DNA of 64,000 bases from Acanthacorydalis orientalis (Eukaryota > Arthropoda > Insecta > Megaloptera > Corydalidae): the NCBI GenBank assembly GCA_034766995.1, contig CM068323.1:2160252-2224251 (forward strand), in the 5' to 3' direction. A program made the translations under genes and the position numbers. Below are positions 23,476 to 33,665 of this stretch, piece by piece; position 1 is the stretch's first letter; each line of letters begins with the position of its first letter. Under the pieces are notes generated by a model, which was not told where the DNA came from, ran no database searches, and saw nothing but the letters and a program-made list of their open reading frames with translations.

Positions 23476-24894
23476 TTAAAGATCAAGTCTATTAATTGGT
23501 TTAATTATTCTACCATATCTTGATGATCTTAGTGCAGTCGCTGGTTGATCCAGGATTGATGAATGATTAGAAGTGTTTGGTGACGAGCTTGTTGATGCTG
23601 AGAGTGGCTTAGGAACAGCTGGTGATTGTTCTTCTGCTGGAACCTGTTGTACTGCTGGTTCATCTGTGTATTTAGTTTCAGGAACTACCACTTTGTTGCT
23701 GGTAATATCTGCTTGTGTCTTGTGCAGATGACTGAAGTTTCTACGTAGGATTTGGCCTCGATCAGTTTGAATGATTACCGACCTTGGTAGACCTTCAGGT
23801 TTCTCTACCACTCTTGCCCATTCCCATTGGCGATGAGTAACTTTGTGTCTGACTTTTTCATTAATTTCAAAATTCTCTGGCCTTTTAGTGTGTTTATTAC
23901 TGTAATTGGCTTGTTCTTCTCTTAATCGTTTTAGTTCAGATGTGACTCCTTGCATTATTTTTGGTTTTAGGTTACTTTGTTTTGTAGGTAGTGGAGATCT
24001 GGTTATTCTGCTGTATAGTCGTTGATTTGGTGAACCTAAAATATCATTTCTTGGTATGTTTCTCCAGTTTAATAAAGCAAGTTGAACATCAGACTTGTCA
24101 ATACTACATTTTTTTAATATGTTCTTGGCTACTTGTACTGCTTTTTCGGCGAGCTCATTGCCCTGATGGTGATGTGGGCTGGATGTGACATGGTTGAATT
24201 TCCACTCTTTTTGAAAAATTTTGAATTCTCTAGACATGTATTGTGTTCCATTGTCAGTTTGTAGCTCTTCTGGTATTCCATGTACAGCAAACCATTTTTT
24301 CAGTTGTTCTATAACTTCATATGAAGATTGACCTTTTAGCTGTTGAAAATCTAAATATCCGGAGTAACTGTCACAGATCACAAGGTTAGTTTTTCCTTTT
24401 AATTCAAATAGATCAGATGCAACTATTTGCCATGGAAGTGTAGGAATTTTTTTAACTAGCACTATATCTTTAATATTGTCTTTTTGTGTTTGTTCACATA
24501 CCGAGCAGGTTTTAACTAGTTTTATGATGTCGTCATATTGTCCTTTCCAGTAGAGAATTTGTCGTGCTCTTCTTAGACAGCTGTGTATACCTAGATGTCC
24601 TTGATGAATATTCTTTAGCATTTTGGGGATCTGTGATTTTGGTACTACAATTTTATTTCCTTTGAAAATTATTCCTTTGAGATAGCTTAGTTCTTCTTTA
24701 AAGTTAAAGTAGTGTTGCAGTTCAATGGGAAGTTCACTGACTTTTTCTGGAAATCCTTGTATTATTGTCTGAAGTAGTAACTGTAAATGTGGGTCTTCCT
24801 TTGTAGCAGTAATTAATTCCTCTTTTGCATCAAATGACATAGGTAGTATTACTGCGACTTTTAAATTCTCTTCTTGTTCATATTTCAGATGCAT
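23476..24894 (-). CDS. Gypsy integrase (ORF2)
   Basis: An uninterrupted 472-codon frame. It contains the HHCC zinc-binding domain (HQGHLGIHSCLRRARQILYW...CSVCEQ, residues about 93-136), the catalytic core with the D,D,E triad (VASDLFELKGK, LQTDNGTQY, GNELAEKAVQ), a RQWEWARVV...RGQILRRNFSHL GPY-like C-terminal part and a Ser/Pro-rich tail. It inserts element cDNA into the genome. It overlaps ORF1 by 17 bases in another frame, so either a frameshift fuses it to ORF1 or a one-base mutation has split a single pol. No in-frame stop was seen, so the enzyme may be intact. Confidence 0.9.
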   Translation of the reverse strand: MHLKYEQEENLKVAVILPMSFDAKEELITATKEDPHLQLLLQTIIQGFPEKVSELPIELQHYFNFKEELSYLKGIIFKGNKIVVPKSQIPKMLKNIHQGHLGIHSCLRRARQILYWKGQYDDIIKLVKTCSVCEQTQKDNIKDIVLVKKIPTLPWQIVASDLFELKGKTNLVICDSYSGYLDFQQLKGQSSYEVIEQLKKWFAVHGIPEELQTDNGTQYMSREFKIFQKEWKFNHVTSSPHHHQGNELAEKAVQVAKNILKKCSIDKSDVQLALLNWRNIPRNDILGSPNQRLYSRITRSPLPTKQSNLKPKIMQGVTSELKRLREEQANYSNKHTKRPENFEINEKVRHKVTHRQWEWARVVEKPEGLPRSVIIQTDRGQILRRNFSHLHKTQADITSNKVVVPETKYTDEPAVQQVPAEEQSPAVPKPLSASTSSSPNTSNHSSILDQPATALRSSRYGRIIKPINRLDL

Positions 24895-27376
24895 CGCAGT
24901 CTCGACTGAGAAAGTCTGCTAAGGGTATTTCTGTGCCTTTTTTAAATATGACTTTTGGTGCATATGGTGCAAGATTAAATATTATACGTTGCAATCTAGC
25001 TGGAGCAGATTGTATGTTTTTCTTAAAGATTGTCTCAAGTGGCTTATGGTCTGATTCCACTGTCAGTTCTTTACCATAAACATATTCATGAAATTTCTTA
25101 CATCCAAACTGTATAGCGAGCGCTTCTTTTTCAATCTGTGGATAATTCATTTCAGACTTGGTTAACGCTCTTGCTCCATAGACGATTGGTTGTCCTTCTT
25201 GAAGAAGTGCAGCACCAAGATTTTTTGAGCTCGCATCTACGCTTAATGTTACAGGTTTGTTTACATCATACAATCTCAATACTGGAGGACTTTGAAGGAC
25301 TTGTTTTATTTTGTTCAAAGCTTCTTCGTGATGAATTTCCCATATAAAACTTGTATTTTTGTGTAACAAATCTCTCAGTGGATTTGTTAGGTCAGACATA
25401 TTCGGAATAAATTTATTTAGGTATGTGATCATTCCTAGTAGTCTCTGTAGCTCTGTTTTGTTTGTTGGTGTCTTCATTGCCTGTATAGCTTCTACTTTTT
25501 CTGGGTCTGCTTCTAGTCCGTTTGCTGAAACAATATGCCCCAGAAATTTTATTCTTTCAGATTCAAAAATGCATTTGTTTTTATTAAGTTTGAAGCCTGA
25601 TTTCTTTAGAGTTTCTATGACTGAGCTAACGGTTTTTTGTAATTCTTCTCTACTCTTTGCATGAATAAAAATGTCATCTTTTGATACTCTTACATTTTTA
25701 AATTTACTGAGCAAGTTTGTTAAAATTTCTTGGAATATTTCAGGTGCTGATGATACTCCAAACGGAAGTCTCTTGAAAGAATATCTTCCCCATGGTGTAG
25801 CAAAAGTTAATATTTTTTGTGTTCTTTCTGAAAGTTTAATCTGCCAGAATCCTTTTGTGCAATCTAGCAATGCAAAGAATTTAGAACCTTTAATATCAGC
25901 TGAAATTTCCTCTATAGTAGTAAGTGGAAAATGGCGTCTCAGTATGTTTTTATTTACATCTGATGGATCTATACAGATTCTAATTTTGCCTTTTTGTCTT
26001 ACTATTACCATGGGACTTACCGCAGGGGTAGGCTCTGTTTCTGGTTTTATGACATCTGATTTCACCATTCTGTCAAGTTCTTGCTTTACCTCATCTCTAA
26101 TGGCATGTGGAATTCTCCTTGGGGGTTTAATTTCAAGTTTTGGGTTCTTGATTAGGTCAATATCATACTCGTAATCTTTGTAACAGCCCAAACCCTCGAA
26201 GATGTCTTCGTTACATTCATTTTCCTTCAGTGTTTTTACCCTTGCAATAAGTTCTAACTTTTCACAGGTGTCTAGTCCTAGGATCGGTGTAACCTTTTCT
26301 TCAACTACCTTGAATATAATGTTGTTTTCTTCGTTTTTTATTTTACACAGTAGCTCTGCTTCGCCTAGAACTGCCATTTTGTCTTCTGTGTAACTTATTA
26401 AATTTTTTGTTCGGCTTGGTTTTAGACTTGCCCTCATTTTGTTCAATAAGTGTCTCGGTAACACGTTGCATTGTGCTCCTGTATCTAGTTTGGCAATGAA
26501 TTTCACATTACTAACTTGTATTTTTTCTGTCCAGTCTTTCTTTTCTCCGGCACTTATGTCTGTTATGTATACCTCGTCTTCAGAACAATTTGAGTTTTCT
26601 TCTACTGTATTCACTCTCTTTTTCTGATAGGGATATTTCTTCTTAGTGCGGCACATATTGGCGAAATGACCATTTATATTGCACTTAGTACACGGTTTGT
26701 TAAATGCTGGACATTCTCTGAATTTATGGTTTGTACCGCATCTCTTGCAGTCAAAATGTTCATTTTGTTTATTTTTGACGCTTTTAATTCTCACCGCTAA
26801 TACTTTATCTGATTTATTTTTACATTCAAACTCGTCTAGTTGTTTGGAAGCTTGTTCACTAGTTTTACATATGGTTATGGCTTTGTTCAAGTCTAGTTTA
26901 TCTTCTGTTAACAATTTCTCTCTTACTTGATTCGATCGGATTCCAAACACTATTTTGTCTTTTAGCATTTCGTCGAGTAAATTGTCAAATTCGCATTTGT
27001 TCGCCTGAGTTTTAATTCTGGTTAAAAACTCGTTAAATTGCTCATCCTCGCCTTGTTCGATCTTGAAAAATATATATCTTTCAAACGATACGTTTGTTTT
27101 TGGTGCGAAGTACTCTTTAAACTTGTCTTTAATGATTTGCAAGTTATTTTTGTCTGCGTCGCTAAGGTTAAAACTGTTGTATATTTCGATCGCTTCTGAG
27201 CCAATCACTGCCATAAATGTTGCTGCCTGGACTTCGGGTGGTTTTTTATTTAGTTGAACAGCGGTTGCATACCACTCAAACTGTTGTAACCATTTTTTCC
27301 AACCCGTTGATTTGTCCGAGTCAATTTGTAGGTTATCTGGCGGCTTTATTCCAGATACTGCGTCGTTCGTAGCCAT
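24878..27376 (-). CDS. Gypsy gag-protease-RT-RNase H polyprotein (ORF1)
   Basis: An 832-codon frame from MATNDAVSG at 27376. Capsid region at about 25-180; two zinc knuckles at about 210-221 (CKRCGTNHKFREC) and 229-242 (CTKCNINGHFANMC); protease with LDTGAQCNVLP at about 297-307; RT from about 420 with IRICIDPSDVNKNI, FALLDCTKGFWQIKL and RLPFGVSSAPEIFQ; RNase H with LSVDASSKNLGAALLQ and ESDHKPLETI. It ends LADFLSRDCDASEI. The RT catalytic motif reads SKDD (about 565-568) where relatives have YxDD, keeping both aspartates but losing the aromatic residue; this may impair activity. The family resembles Mag/K02A2.6-type gypsy elements. Confidence 0.92.
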   Translation of the reverse strand: MATNDAVSGIKPPDNLQIDSDKSTGWKKWLQQFEWYATAVQLNKKPPEVQAATFMAVIGSEAIEIYNSFNLSDADKNNLQIIKDKFKEYFAPKTNVSFERYIFFKIEQGEDEQFNEFLTRIKTQANKCEFDNLLDEMLKDKIVFGIRSNQVREKLLTEDKLDLNKAITICKTSEQASKQLDEFECKNKSDKVLAVRIKSVKNKQNEHFDCKRCGTNHKFRECPAFNKPCTKCNINGHFANMCRTKKKYPYQKKRVNTVEENSNCSEDEVYITDISAGEKKDWTEKIQVSNVKFIAKLDTGAQCNVLPRHLLNKMRASLKPSRTKNLISYTEDKMAVLGEAELLCKIKNEENNIIFKVVEEKVTPILGLDTCEKLELIARVKTLKENECNEDIFEGLGCYKDYEYDIDLIKNPKLEIKPPRRIPHAIRDEVKQELDRMVKSDVIKPETEPTPAVSPMVIVRQKGKIRICIDPSDVNKNILRRHFPLTTIEEISADIKGSKFFALLDCTKGFWQIKLSERTQKILTFATPWGRYSFKRLPFGVSSAPEIFQEILTNLLSKFKNVRVSKDDIFIHAKSREELQKTVSSVIETLKKSGFKLNKNKCIFESERIKFLGHIVSANGLEADPEKVEAIQAMKTPTNKTELQRLLGMITYLNKFIPNMSDLTNPLRDLLHKNTSFIWEIHHEEALNKIKQVLQSPPVLRLYDVNKPVTLSVDASSKNLGAALLQEGQPIVYGARALTKSEMNYPQIEKEALAIQFGCKKFHEYVYGKELTVESDHKPLETIFKKNIQSAPARLQRIIFNLAPYAPKVIFKKGTEIPLADFLSRDCDASEI

Positions 27377-27419
27377 TTTACAACTTTCTCACGTATTTTC
27401 TTTTACTTGAAATATTTTT

Positions 27420-27436
27420 CCACGATTCTGACACCA
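27420..27436 (-). other. Primer-binding site of the complete gypsy element
   Basis: The - strand reads TGGTGTCAGAATCGTGG starting at the base after the 5' LTR. TGG is expected as the complement of the CCA end of the primer tRNA; the tRNA was not identified. Confidence 0.75.
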
Positions 27437-27573
27437 TGTAACGTTGTTGAGGTTGTAATGATTTAGAATTGTTAGGGAAAATAAGAGAGCGGTTAATGTG
27501 ACGTACGCGTACTGTATTTCTATATCTGTTGCTGGTGATACATCACTTTTACACCAGATGTCTCTACTTTACA
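27437..27573 (-). repeat. 5' LTR of the complete gypsy element
   Basis: 137 bases, TG...CA, matching 23155-23292 at all but two bases and one indel. It would carry the promoter for the - strand transcript. Confidence 0.95.
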
Positions 27574-27578
27574 CTTAC

Positions 27579-27927
27579 TTCATATAATAAAACTACTCAA
27601 TGATTTTAATTCTAGACAAACTTCTGATATATTTCCAAAAATAAATTAAAATAATTAAAAACTTTAAGTTTTAATGCTTGATGATGGGGCTGGTCTCTGT
27701 TATCTATAAAATATTTTAATAATAAATAATGTCTATACCGTTTAAGTTGTCTATGGGTTTTAAGCATACAATTTAAATATCTATTTAAAATTTTAAATTA
27801 TACAATTTCAGTCGGCATCTCAAATAAATATTGACATTTGTCTTCAACATAGTAACAAGGAGGTTATCTATGAAAATATTGAATACGTCTCGCATAGTTG
27901 GCTTTTTAGTGAGTGTTGATTGCCATG
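27579..27927. other. AT-rich spacer
   Basis: No gene or repeat recognised between the gypsy target duplication and the start of P element copy B. Confidence 0.5.
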
Positions 27928-30900
27928 CAGGCCGGTCAAAGTAACATAACAAAATATGAGCATGCTATTTAGTTTTGCGGACATAGTTAGATGGCGTCAG
28001 TTGTTCGATTTGTAAGTCATTTTATGTATCGTTTTACTATTGGCAGAGAACATGAACAAATATAAATGCCTCTGATTGGTCGAACAAAATTGCATTCTTC
28101 GCAAAACAATGTTTAAAATTTCGTTTGTTTAATATTGTTTATTATCGCTGTTTGCACACTGTGAGAATGAAAATTGCTCGTCGCACGTGTTACATTTGCG
28201 ATGTCCCGAGGGATAAATTATTTTATTGCCCAAGGACGAAAAGCAGGTAAGTTATATTTTAATTTTGTTAACATTCATTGTTAATAGTTATTTATGTGTA
28301 ATTCTGTTTGTATCGTAGAGCACGACTATGGCTTCAAGCAATGGGAATTGGTGAAGAACATGCTGATGCTGCATCAAAAATGATGAGATTGTGTAGCCAT
28401 CATTTTAAAATAAGCGACTTTACCAATTCCCAACCAAGCCGCTTGAATAGATCAGCCGTCCCATCTTTGTGCTTGGAGAGACAGGTATAAAATTTTTTAA
28501 TTGTTAACATCATCTACATCTGTTAAAAATAAATAAAGTGGTTTATTAGATACGGTTTTGAAAAATAAAAATTTTTCAAAATCATGCTATGTGAGACATT
28601 GATCCGAAAGTACCTAATTTGTTTTTGAGTAGCGATAAACATTTGTATAATAAGTGCTATTTAAATTTTAGCCACCGTCTGCAGTGTTTCCATCAACCAG
28701 CACGATGGAAACACCGATTGCTCCTACCATTGCAGATGAGATCGATCTGCCAGTAAATGTAAGTATTCACAACTTTAATATTATAATTTATTTTGTAAAA
28801 TTATAAAAAATTCTATTATAATCATTCAAATTGTAGCCACATCTGCAGTGTGTCTGTTATTATTGTGAATAGAAACACTGGTGGTATAAGTTAATTTAGT
28901 AATTCAAAATTGTACAATATTATATGATAATATATGTATATTTTAGATCGCAACATTGGAGGAGCCGTCTGGAATTGCCACACTCCATACAAACTCAATT
29001 GAAACGAGTGCCAACAACGAAGCAACGCCTTTAGTAGCTGTTCCTTCCAAAAAATCTCGTGTAAGTAGTTGTTATTCTTTAGCATGATTTATACATCTGA
29101 CGTTCAAAATCTATTAATTTTATTTCTATTTTAGAAACCAACACTAATATCTCTTCGAGATATTAGGAAGGAAATGCCAAACACGTCGAGTACAGAAAAA
29201 TTTATGAAGATTTTAAAAAAGAAACAAATGTATATCTGTACTCTGAAACGTGTTTGTGCAAAAAATAAGAAAAATATAAAGGCGTTGTTACGAAGCAGTG
29301 CAGATCACTTGAATTTAATTTTCAAAGATCTTCCTGCTACAGCCCGAATGTTGTTGGCCTCACAGGTATTAATTTTTCAAATTATTAAAAGTTTACATTG
29401 TCGTTTATAAATTAATAAACATATGTATGTTTTTCATAGCTTCGTGTCAGGGGTGTGGCACAGTCAGGCAGACGGTGGACTGAAGAAGAAAAGTTTCTGT
29501 GTTTGTCTTTCTGGAAAAGAAGCCCAAAAGATTATCGTTTATTGCGGAAATTAATTGCTTTACCATCGATCAATACTTTAAGGACTCTTTTGAGATTGAT
29601 CCCTTTGAAACCAGGTGTGAACGACTACATCGTGTCGTACCTAACTAGCATGGTCAGTAATTTAAAGGTCAACGACAACTTCTGTTCATTGATGTTTGAT
29701 GAAATGTCAATTCGCGAGGGGTTGTCGTATGACCAACGTGCTGATAGAATTACTGGGCATGTTGACGTGGACACCGGATTCGTAGGGAAGAAATATGCAA
29801 ATAGCGTTATGGATTTCATGTTGCAAGGTGTGAGACGTAGCTGGAAGCAACCAATTGCCTACTACTTTTGTCGAAATTTAACTTCAGATCATTTGTCACG
29901 AATGATCATTGAAGTTATTCGGCGAGTAGAGTCAACTGGACTTCGGGTTGTGTGCACGGTTTGCGATATGGGATGCAATAATGTGAAAGCATTAAATTCC
30001 TTAAAATTGAAAAAAGAAGACCCCTTTTTTGGTTTCGAAGGTCGAGCAATTTTTACAGTGTTTGATCCACCCCATTTACTCAAATGCACCCGGAATATGC
30101 TCATGAAACACGATATACGCTGTGAAGTTGCATTGGGGGACACTTGTTTCTTCGCTGAAGCCAAATGGACTCATATTCAAAAATTGTACGAAGTCGATAT
30201 GGGCAATGTTCTCTATCGGCAATTGCCCAAATTAACAGAAGCCCATTTGTCTCCAGGTATGCGAAGTATGAAGGTGTCTTTAGCAGCACAGGTGATGAGT
30301 CATTCGGTGGCTGCCGGAATTAACACCCTTGTGTCACAAGCGATTCTTCCAGGAGAAGCACTGGCTACCGCAGTTTTTGTGAAGACTGTCGACTCATTGT
30401 TCGACGGTCTCAACGGAGTCGGTGTTTCTCGTGAAAATGGAAAAGATCTCCGGTGCTGCATTTCAAAAACTTCACAGCGTATACGGTTTTTGGGAAAAAA
30501 ATGAAGCAGTGATAAATTCCTGGGTGTATTTGAGAAAGTCAGGAAGGCCCCTTACACCTCCCTCACAAAATGGATGGATTATAACACTGAGAGCAATCCG
30601 GGGAGTATGGAAAATTTTAAAAACTCGAGGATTTCGTTATCTTCGGACAAGAAGTTTCAATCAAGATCCTTTAGAAAATTTCTTTGGCTTGGTTCGCTCT
30701 TGCTCAGGGGGTAACGATCATCCTACCGCAGAACAGTTTGAATCTGCATATAAAAGTTGTGTTGTAAATAACAACTAATTTTGGAATTAATGGTTCTAAC
30801 TGTGAAGAAGATGATAAAATGCATTTTTTAGCGGATTTTCGGACACTTTTTTTTCAAAATTCTTCTAACAAACAGGATGTATGTAATCCGAATATAGTTG

Positions 30901-31459
30901 TTGAAGAGTCATTAGTACGAAATTCATCTTTTGATTTTTCAGCAACTGTATTTCCGAGTGTTGAATCGGCGACATTATGTGGTGAATATCATATTTTGTC
31001 GGTGGCATACGTCGCTGGTTTTATTGTTAGACGAATTTTAAAAAAACAAAATTGTGGGTCTTGTATCAAATCATTAATATCTGATTGTACAGATTCATTG
31101 TGCAATCAATTTATTGAGATGAAAAAATATAAGGACGGCAAGACGAGTCTCACATATCCAACTGAGGATGTTGTGATTGCTGTCGGTAATGCTGTCACTG
31201 TTGTTGAATAAATGCTACCACTTATTTCAAATACAGCGAACATATTTAAACAATTGTCAGATGTAATCAACACTGCTGTAGATTTTTCCTTTTTATGTTC
31301 AACTCATAATGAAACCGTGAAGTTGTGCATAATTGAAGGTGTTTGCTTTATCTCAATTCCATGGTACTGCAAACGTGAAAATCGAAAACTGGTAGATATG
31401 AGAAATAAAAAAAGAAAATTATCCAAATTAAATTAATCTTCACAGTTCGTCCATTCCTG
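27928..31459 (+). mobile_element. P element copy B (THAP-type), nearly full length
   Basis: About 3.5 kb. The 5' end is CAGGCCGGTCAAAGTAACAT and is shared with copies ending at 8801 and starting at 32856. The 3' end, read on the - strand, is CAGGAATGGACGAACTGTG. The pair share CAGG...GG.C.AA and may be a diverged terminal inverted repeat. The transposase gene with its introns lies between. I could not find an 8-bp target duplication, which is the usual size for P elements, so one end may have been altered. Confidence 0.88.
28167..31436 (+). pseudogene. P element transposase (THAP9-like), frameshifted
   Basis: Six exons with GT/AG borders: 28167-28246, 28319-28484, 28672-28758, 28947-29060, 29135-29365 and 29440 onward. 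Exons 1-2 encode a THAP DNA-binding domain (CYIC at residues 8-11, RLW, LCSHHF, SAVPSL). Exon 5 is a basic, coiled-coil-like region. Exon 6 holds the RNase H-like catalytic core: FDEMSIREG (first Asp), FDPPHLLKCTRN (second Asp) and NQDPLENFFG (the Glu), with a GTP-binding insertion expected between the last two. Breaks: one extra T near 30489 shifts the frame at RIRF; stop codons near 30776; and another before MLPLIS at 31212. It would cut and paste the element if whole, but here it is dead. Copy A has a different set of lesions. Confidence 0.9.
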
Positions 31460-31461
31460 TA

Positions 31462-31516
31462 TTATGATATTGCAGATTCAAATTAATAATTCTGAGGTTG
31501 TTTTTAGCTATTTCGA
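31462..31516. repeat. 55-bp direct repeat, left copy
   Basis: Starts TTATGATATTGCAGATTC and ends TAGCTATTTCGA. An identical copy at 32218-32272 lies on the other side of P fragment C. It is not P element sequence. Confidence 0.9.
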
Positions 31517-31519
31517 CAT

Positions 31520-32217
31520 ATATTTTAGTATATTTTAGATCGCAACTTTGGAGGAACCGTCAGAAATTGCCACACTCCATACAAACTCGATTGAAACGAG
31601 TGACAACAACGAAGCAACGCCTTTAGTAGCTGTTCCTTTTAAAAAATCTCGTGTAAGTAGTTGTTATTCTTGAGCATGATTTATACATCTGACATTCAAA
31701 ATCTATTAATTTTATTTCTATTTTAGAAACCAACACTAATATCTCAAAGAGATATTAGGAGAGAAATGCCAATCACGTCGAGTACAGAAAAATTTATGAA
31801 GATTTTAAAAAGGAAACAAAAATATATCTGTACTCTGAAACGTGTTTGTGCAAAAAATAAGAAAAATATAAAGGTGTTGTTACGAAGCAGTGCAGATCAC
31901 TTGAATTTAATTGTCAAAGATCTTCCTGCTGCAGCCCGAATGTTGTTGGCCTCACAGGTATTAATTTTTCAAATTATTAAATATTTACATTGTCGTTTAT
32001 AAATTAATAAACATATGTATATTTTTTATAGCTTCACGTCAGGGGTGTGGCACAGTCAGGCAGACGGTGGACTGAAGAAGAAAAGTTGATGTGTTTGTCT
32101 TTCTGGAAAAGAAGCCCAAAAGGTTATCGTTTATTACGGAAATTAATTACTTTACCATCGATCAATACTTTAAGGACTCTTTTGAGATTGATCCCTTTGA
32201 AACCAGGTGTGAATGAC
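31520..32217 (+). pseudogene. P element fragment C (exons 4 to start of 6)
   Basis: This repeats copy B from the end of intron 3 through the first ~175 bases of exon 6 (VAQSGRRWTEEEKLMCLSFW...), including the introns, at about 95% identity by eye. It stops at GTGAATGACTTA. Because introns are present it was copied as DNA, not from an mRNA. Confidence 0.9.
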
Positions 32218-32272
32218 TTATGATATTGCAGATTCAAATTAATAATTCTGAGGTTGTTTTTAGCTATTTCGA
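32218..32272. repeat. 55-bp direct repeat, right copy
   Basis: Identical to 31462-31516. Its position after fragment C shows that fragment C was added together with a second copy of this flank, or was inserted between duplicated flanks. Confidence 0.9.
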
Positions 32273-32820
32273 TATTCCTAGACTTTTGAAAATCTTTTCC
32301 AGACCGTGCTGTTTAGTTATTAAGTGTTGTTTATTTTTTATTAGTATTTATTTATTTATTATTAGTGTTTAATTGTTTAATATTAGTGTTTAATTATTCA
32401 ATATCATTGTTTAATTATTTATTGTTAGTATTAAGTATAGTTTTAAAATAAATAACTGTCTTTTTTGTTAATTGTAAACAGCATCATACAATAGTATGAT
32501 TGCACGAAAATTTAAATTTATTATATATTCACATCCATTCAAAAGTGTTTAATTTTAACACAATTCTGTAATAATTTTAAAGTATTGAATTTCGTATTTT
32601 ATATCGAATTCATTACTTTAGAATTACTATTAAATGTGTTAAAATTAAACATTTCTGAATGGGTATGTACATTAGCGCTAATATTCAAATTTGAAGAATT
32701 CAAACCTCCCGCACAAATATCGCGCGGACAGTGCAATCTAATTAAGTCCGCAAAATTAATACCCTGCACTCCCCCCCCCCCAATCCATCGTTTTCATGCC
32801 ATAGATTTTTAACCCGTATC
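32273..32820. other. AT-rich DNA with a C homopolymer
   Basis: Repeated TTTAATTATT/TATTAGTGTTT-like units at 32330-32440 and a run of about 11 C near 32769-32780. No gene recognised. Confidence 0.5.
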
Positions 32821-33019
32821 TTGTCATCTAGAGATACTTTATCTATGCGATACAGCAGGGCGGTCAAAGTAACATAGCAAAATATGAGCCTGCTATTTAA
32901 TTTTGCGGACTTAAATAGATGGCGGTAGTTGTTCGATTTGTAAGTCATTTTATGTATCGTTTTACTATTGGCAGAAAACATGAACAAATATATTGTCATC
33001 TAGAGATACTTTATCTATG
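32821..33019. repeat. 27-bp direct repeats around a P element end
   Basis: A 27-base sequence starting TTGTCATCTAGAGATACTTT and ending ATCTATG lies at 32821-32847 and 32993-33019. Between them is the P element end fragment. At 27 bp it is too long for a P target duplication (8 bp). Confidence 0.9.
32856..32992 (+). mobile_element. P element 5' end fragment
   Basis: Starts CAGGGCGGTCAAAGTAACAT and follows the first ~137 bases of copy B, to GAACAAATAT. No coding sequence. It may be the remnant of a deleted or internally deleted copy. Confidence 0.85.
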
Positions 33020-33322
33020 GTTTCGTGCGTACACTCGGACCTACCTTAAAGATATCTACGTACTATCCTGAAGGTACTATCATCGAATTTGACACACGGA
33101 GCGATCCTGAAAGAGTTGAAATTTAACGAACTCTCAGTTATTAGGATCCGACAGATTCAGTTCAGGCGCAAAAGTACTATGCATATTAGGGCTAGGGATC
33201 AAGTCCAGCGTCAAATCGGTGGAAACTTTCAGAGTTTTGCACATCCCCAACACTAGTGTTTACTAGGAGACACTACAATGTATTTTATTTTTATATGAAT
33301 AAACTTTCAATTAATTTGTACA
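33020..33322. other. Unassigned sequence
   Basis: Moderate GC. A frame reads YYPEGTIIEFDTRSDPERVE with stops soon after; I cannot place it. Could be a degraded retroelement. Confidence 0.35.
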
Positions 33323-33570
33323 TTATATATATATATATATATATAAATCAAAATCAAAATTAGTTTTATTGATATGAATATATACACCGAATGTTTTTTG
33401 TACACTTGATGGGTACTGGTATGGGTCCGAGATCTAATCCTTGGCTTTTTAGCCGTGTTTAGAACGAAGACAGGAGTTAGGTAAGGAGATTTATGTGGGC
33501 TTAGGAGTTTGGATGCCGGGGGAAAAGTTAAACTCTCTATATATATGTATATATATATATATATATATAA

Positions 33571-33601
<31 letters not shown>

Positions 33602-33608
33602 AATGAAA

Positions 33609-33661
<53 letters not shown>
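33323..33661. repeat. (TA)n tracts around a possible non-LTR 3' tail
   Basis: TA runs at 33323-33345, 33536-33570, 33576-33602 and 33612-33658. The non-repetitive block 33347-33535, on the - strand, ends ACTAATTTTGATTTTGATTT, a short-repeat tail like those ending some non-LTR retrotransposons. No protein is visible in the block, so this is tentative. Confidence 0.55.

Positions 33662-33665
<4 letters not shown>

Larger units (their letters stand above)
23150..27578 (-). mobile_element. Near-complete gypsy retrotransposon with CTTAC target duplication
   Basis: The element 23155-27573 is bounded by LTRs of 138 and 137 bases and by the 5-bp duplication CTTAC at 23150-23154 and 27574-27578. On the - strand the order is 5' LTR, primer-binding site, gag-protease-RT-RNase H (ORF1), integrase (ORF2), polypurine tract, 3' LTR. 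The LTRs differ by two substitutions and one indel, so the insertion is recent compared with everything around it. It is the best preserved element in the window and inserted in DNA between EXD1 and P copy B. Confidence 0.95.

Noticed and set aside
23155..27573. An envelope gene, which would make the gypsy element virus-like
   Set aside because: Only about 180 bases separate the integrase stop from the 3' LTR, and no third ORF is present.
28167..28484. THAP-domain exons as a domesticated host transcription factor
   Set aside because: They splice in phase to P element transposase exons, sit between P-type ends, and the downstream catalytic part is frameshifted; an ordinary P element explains everything seen.
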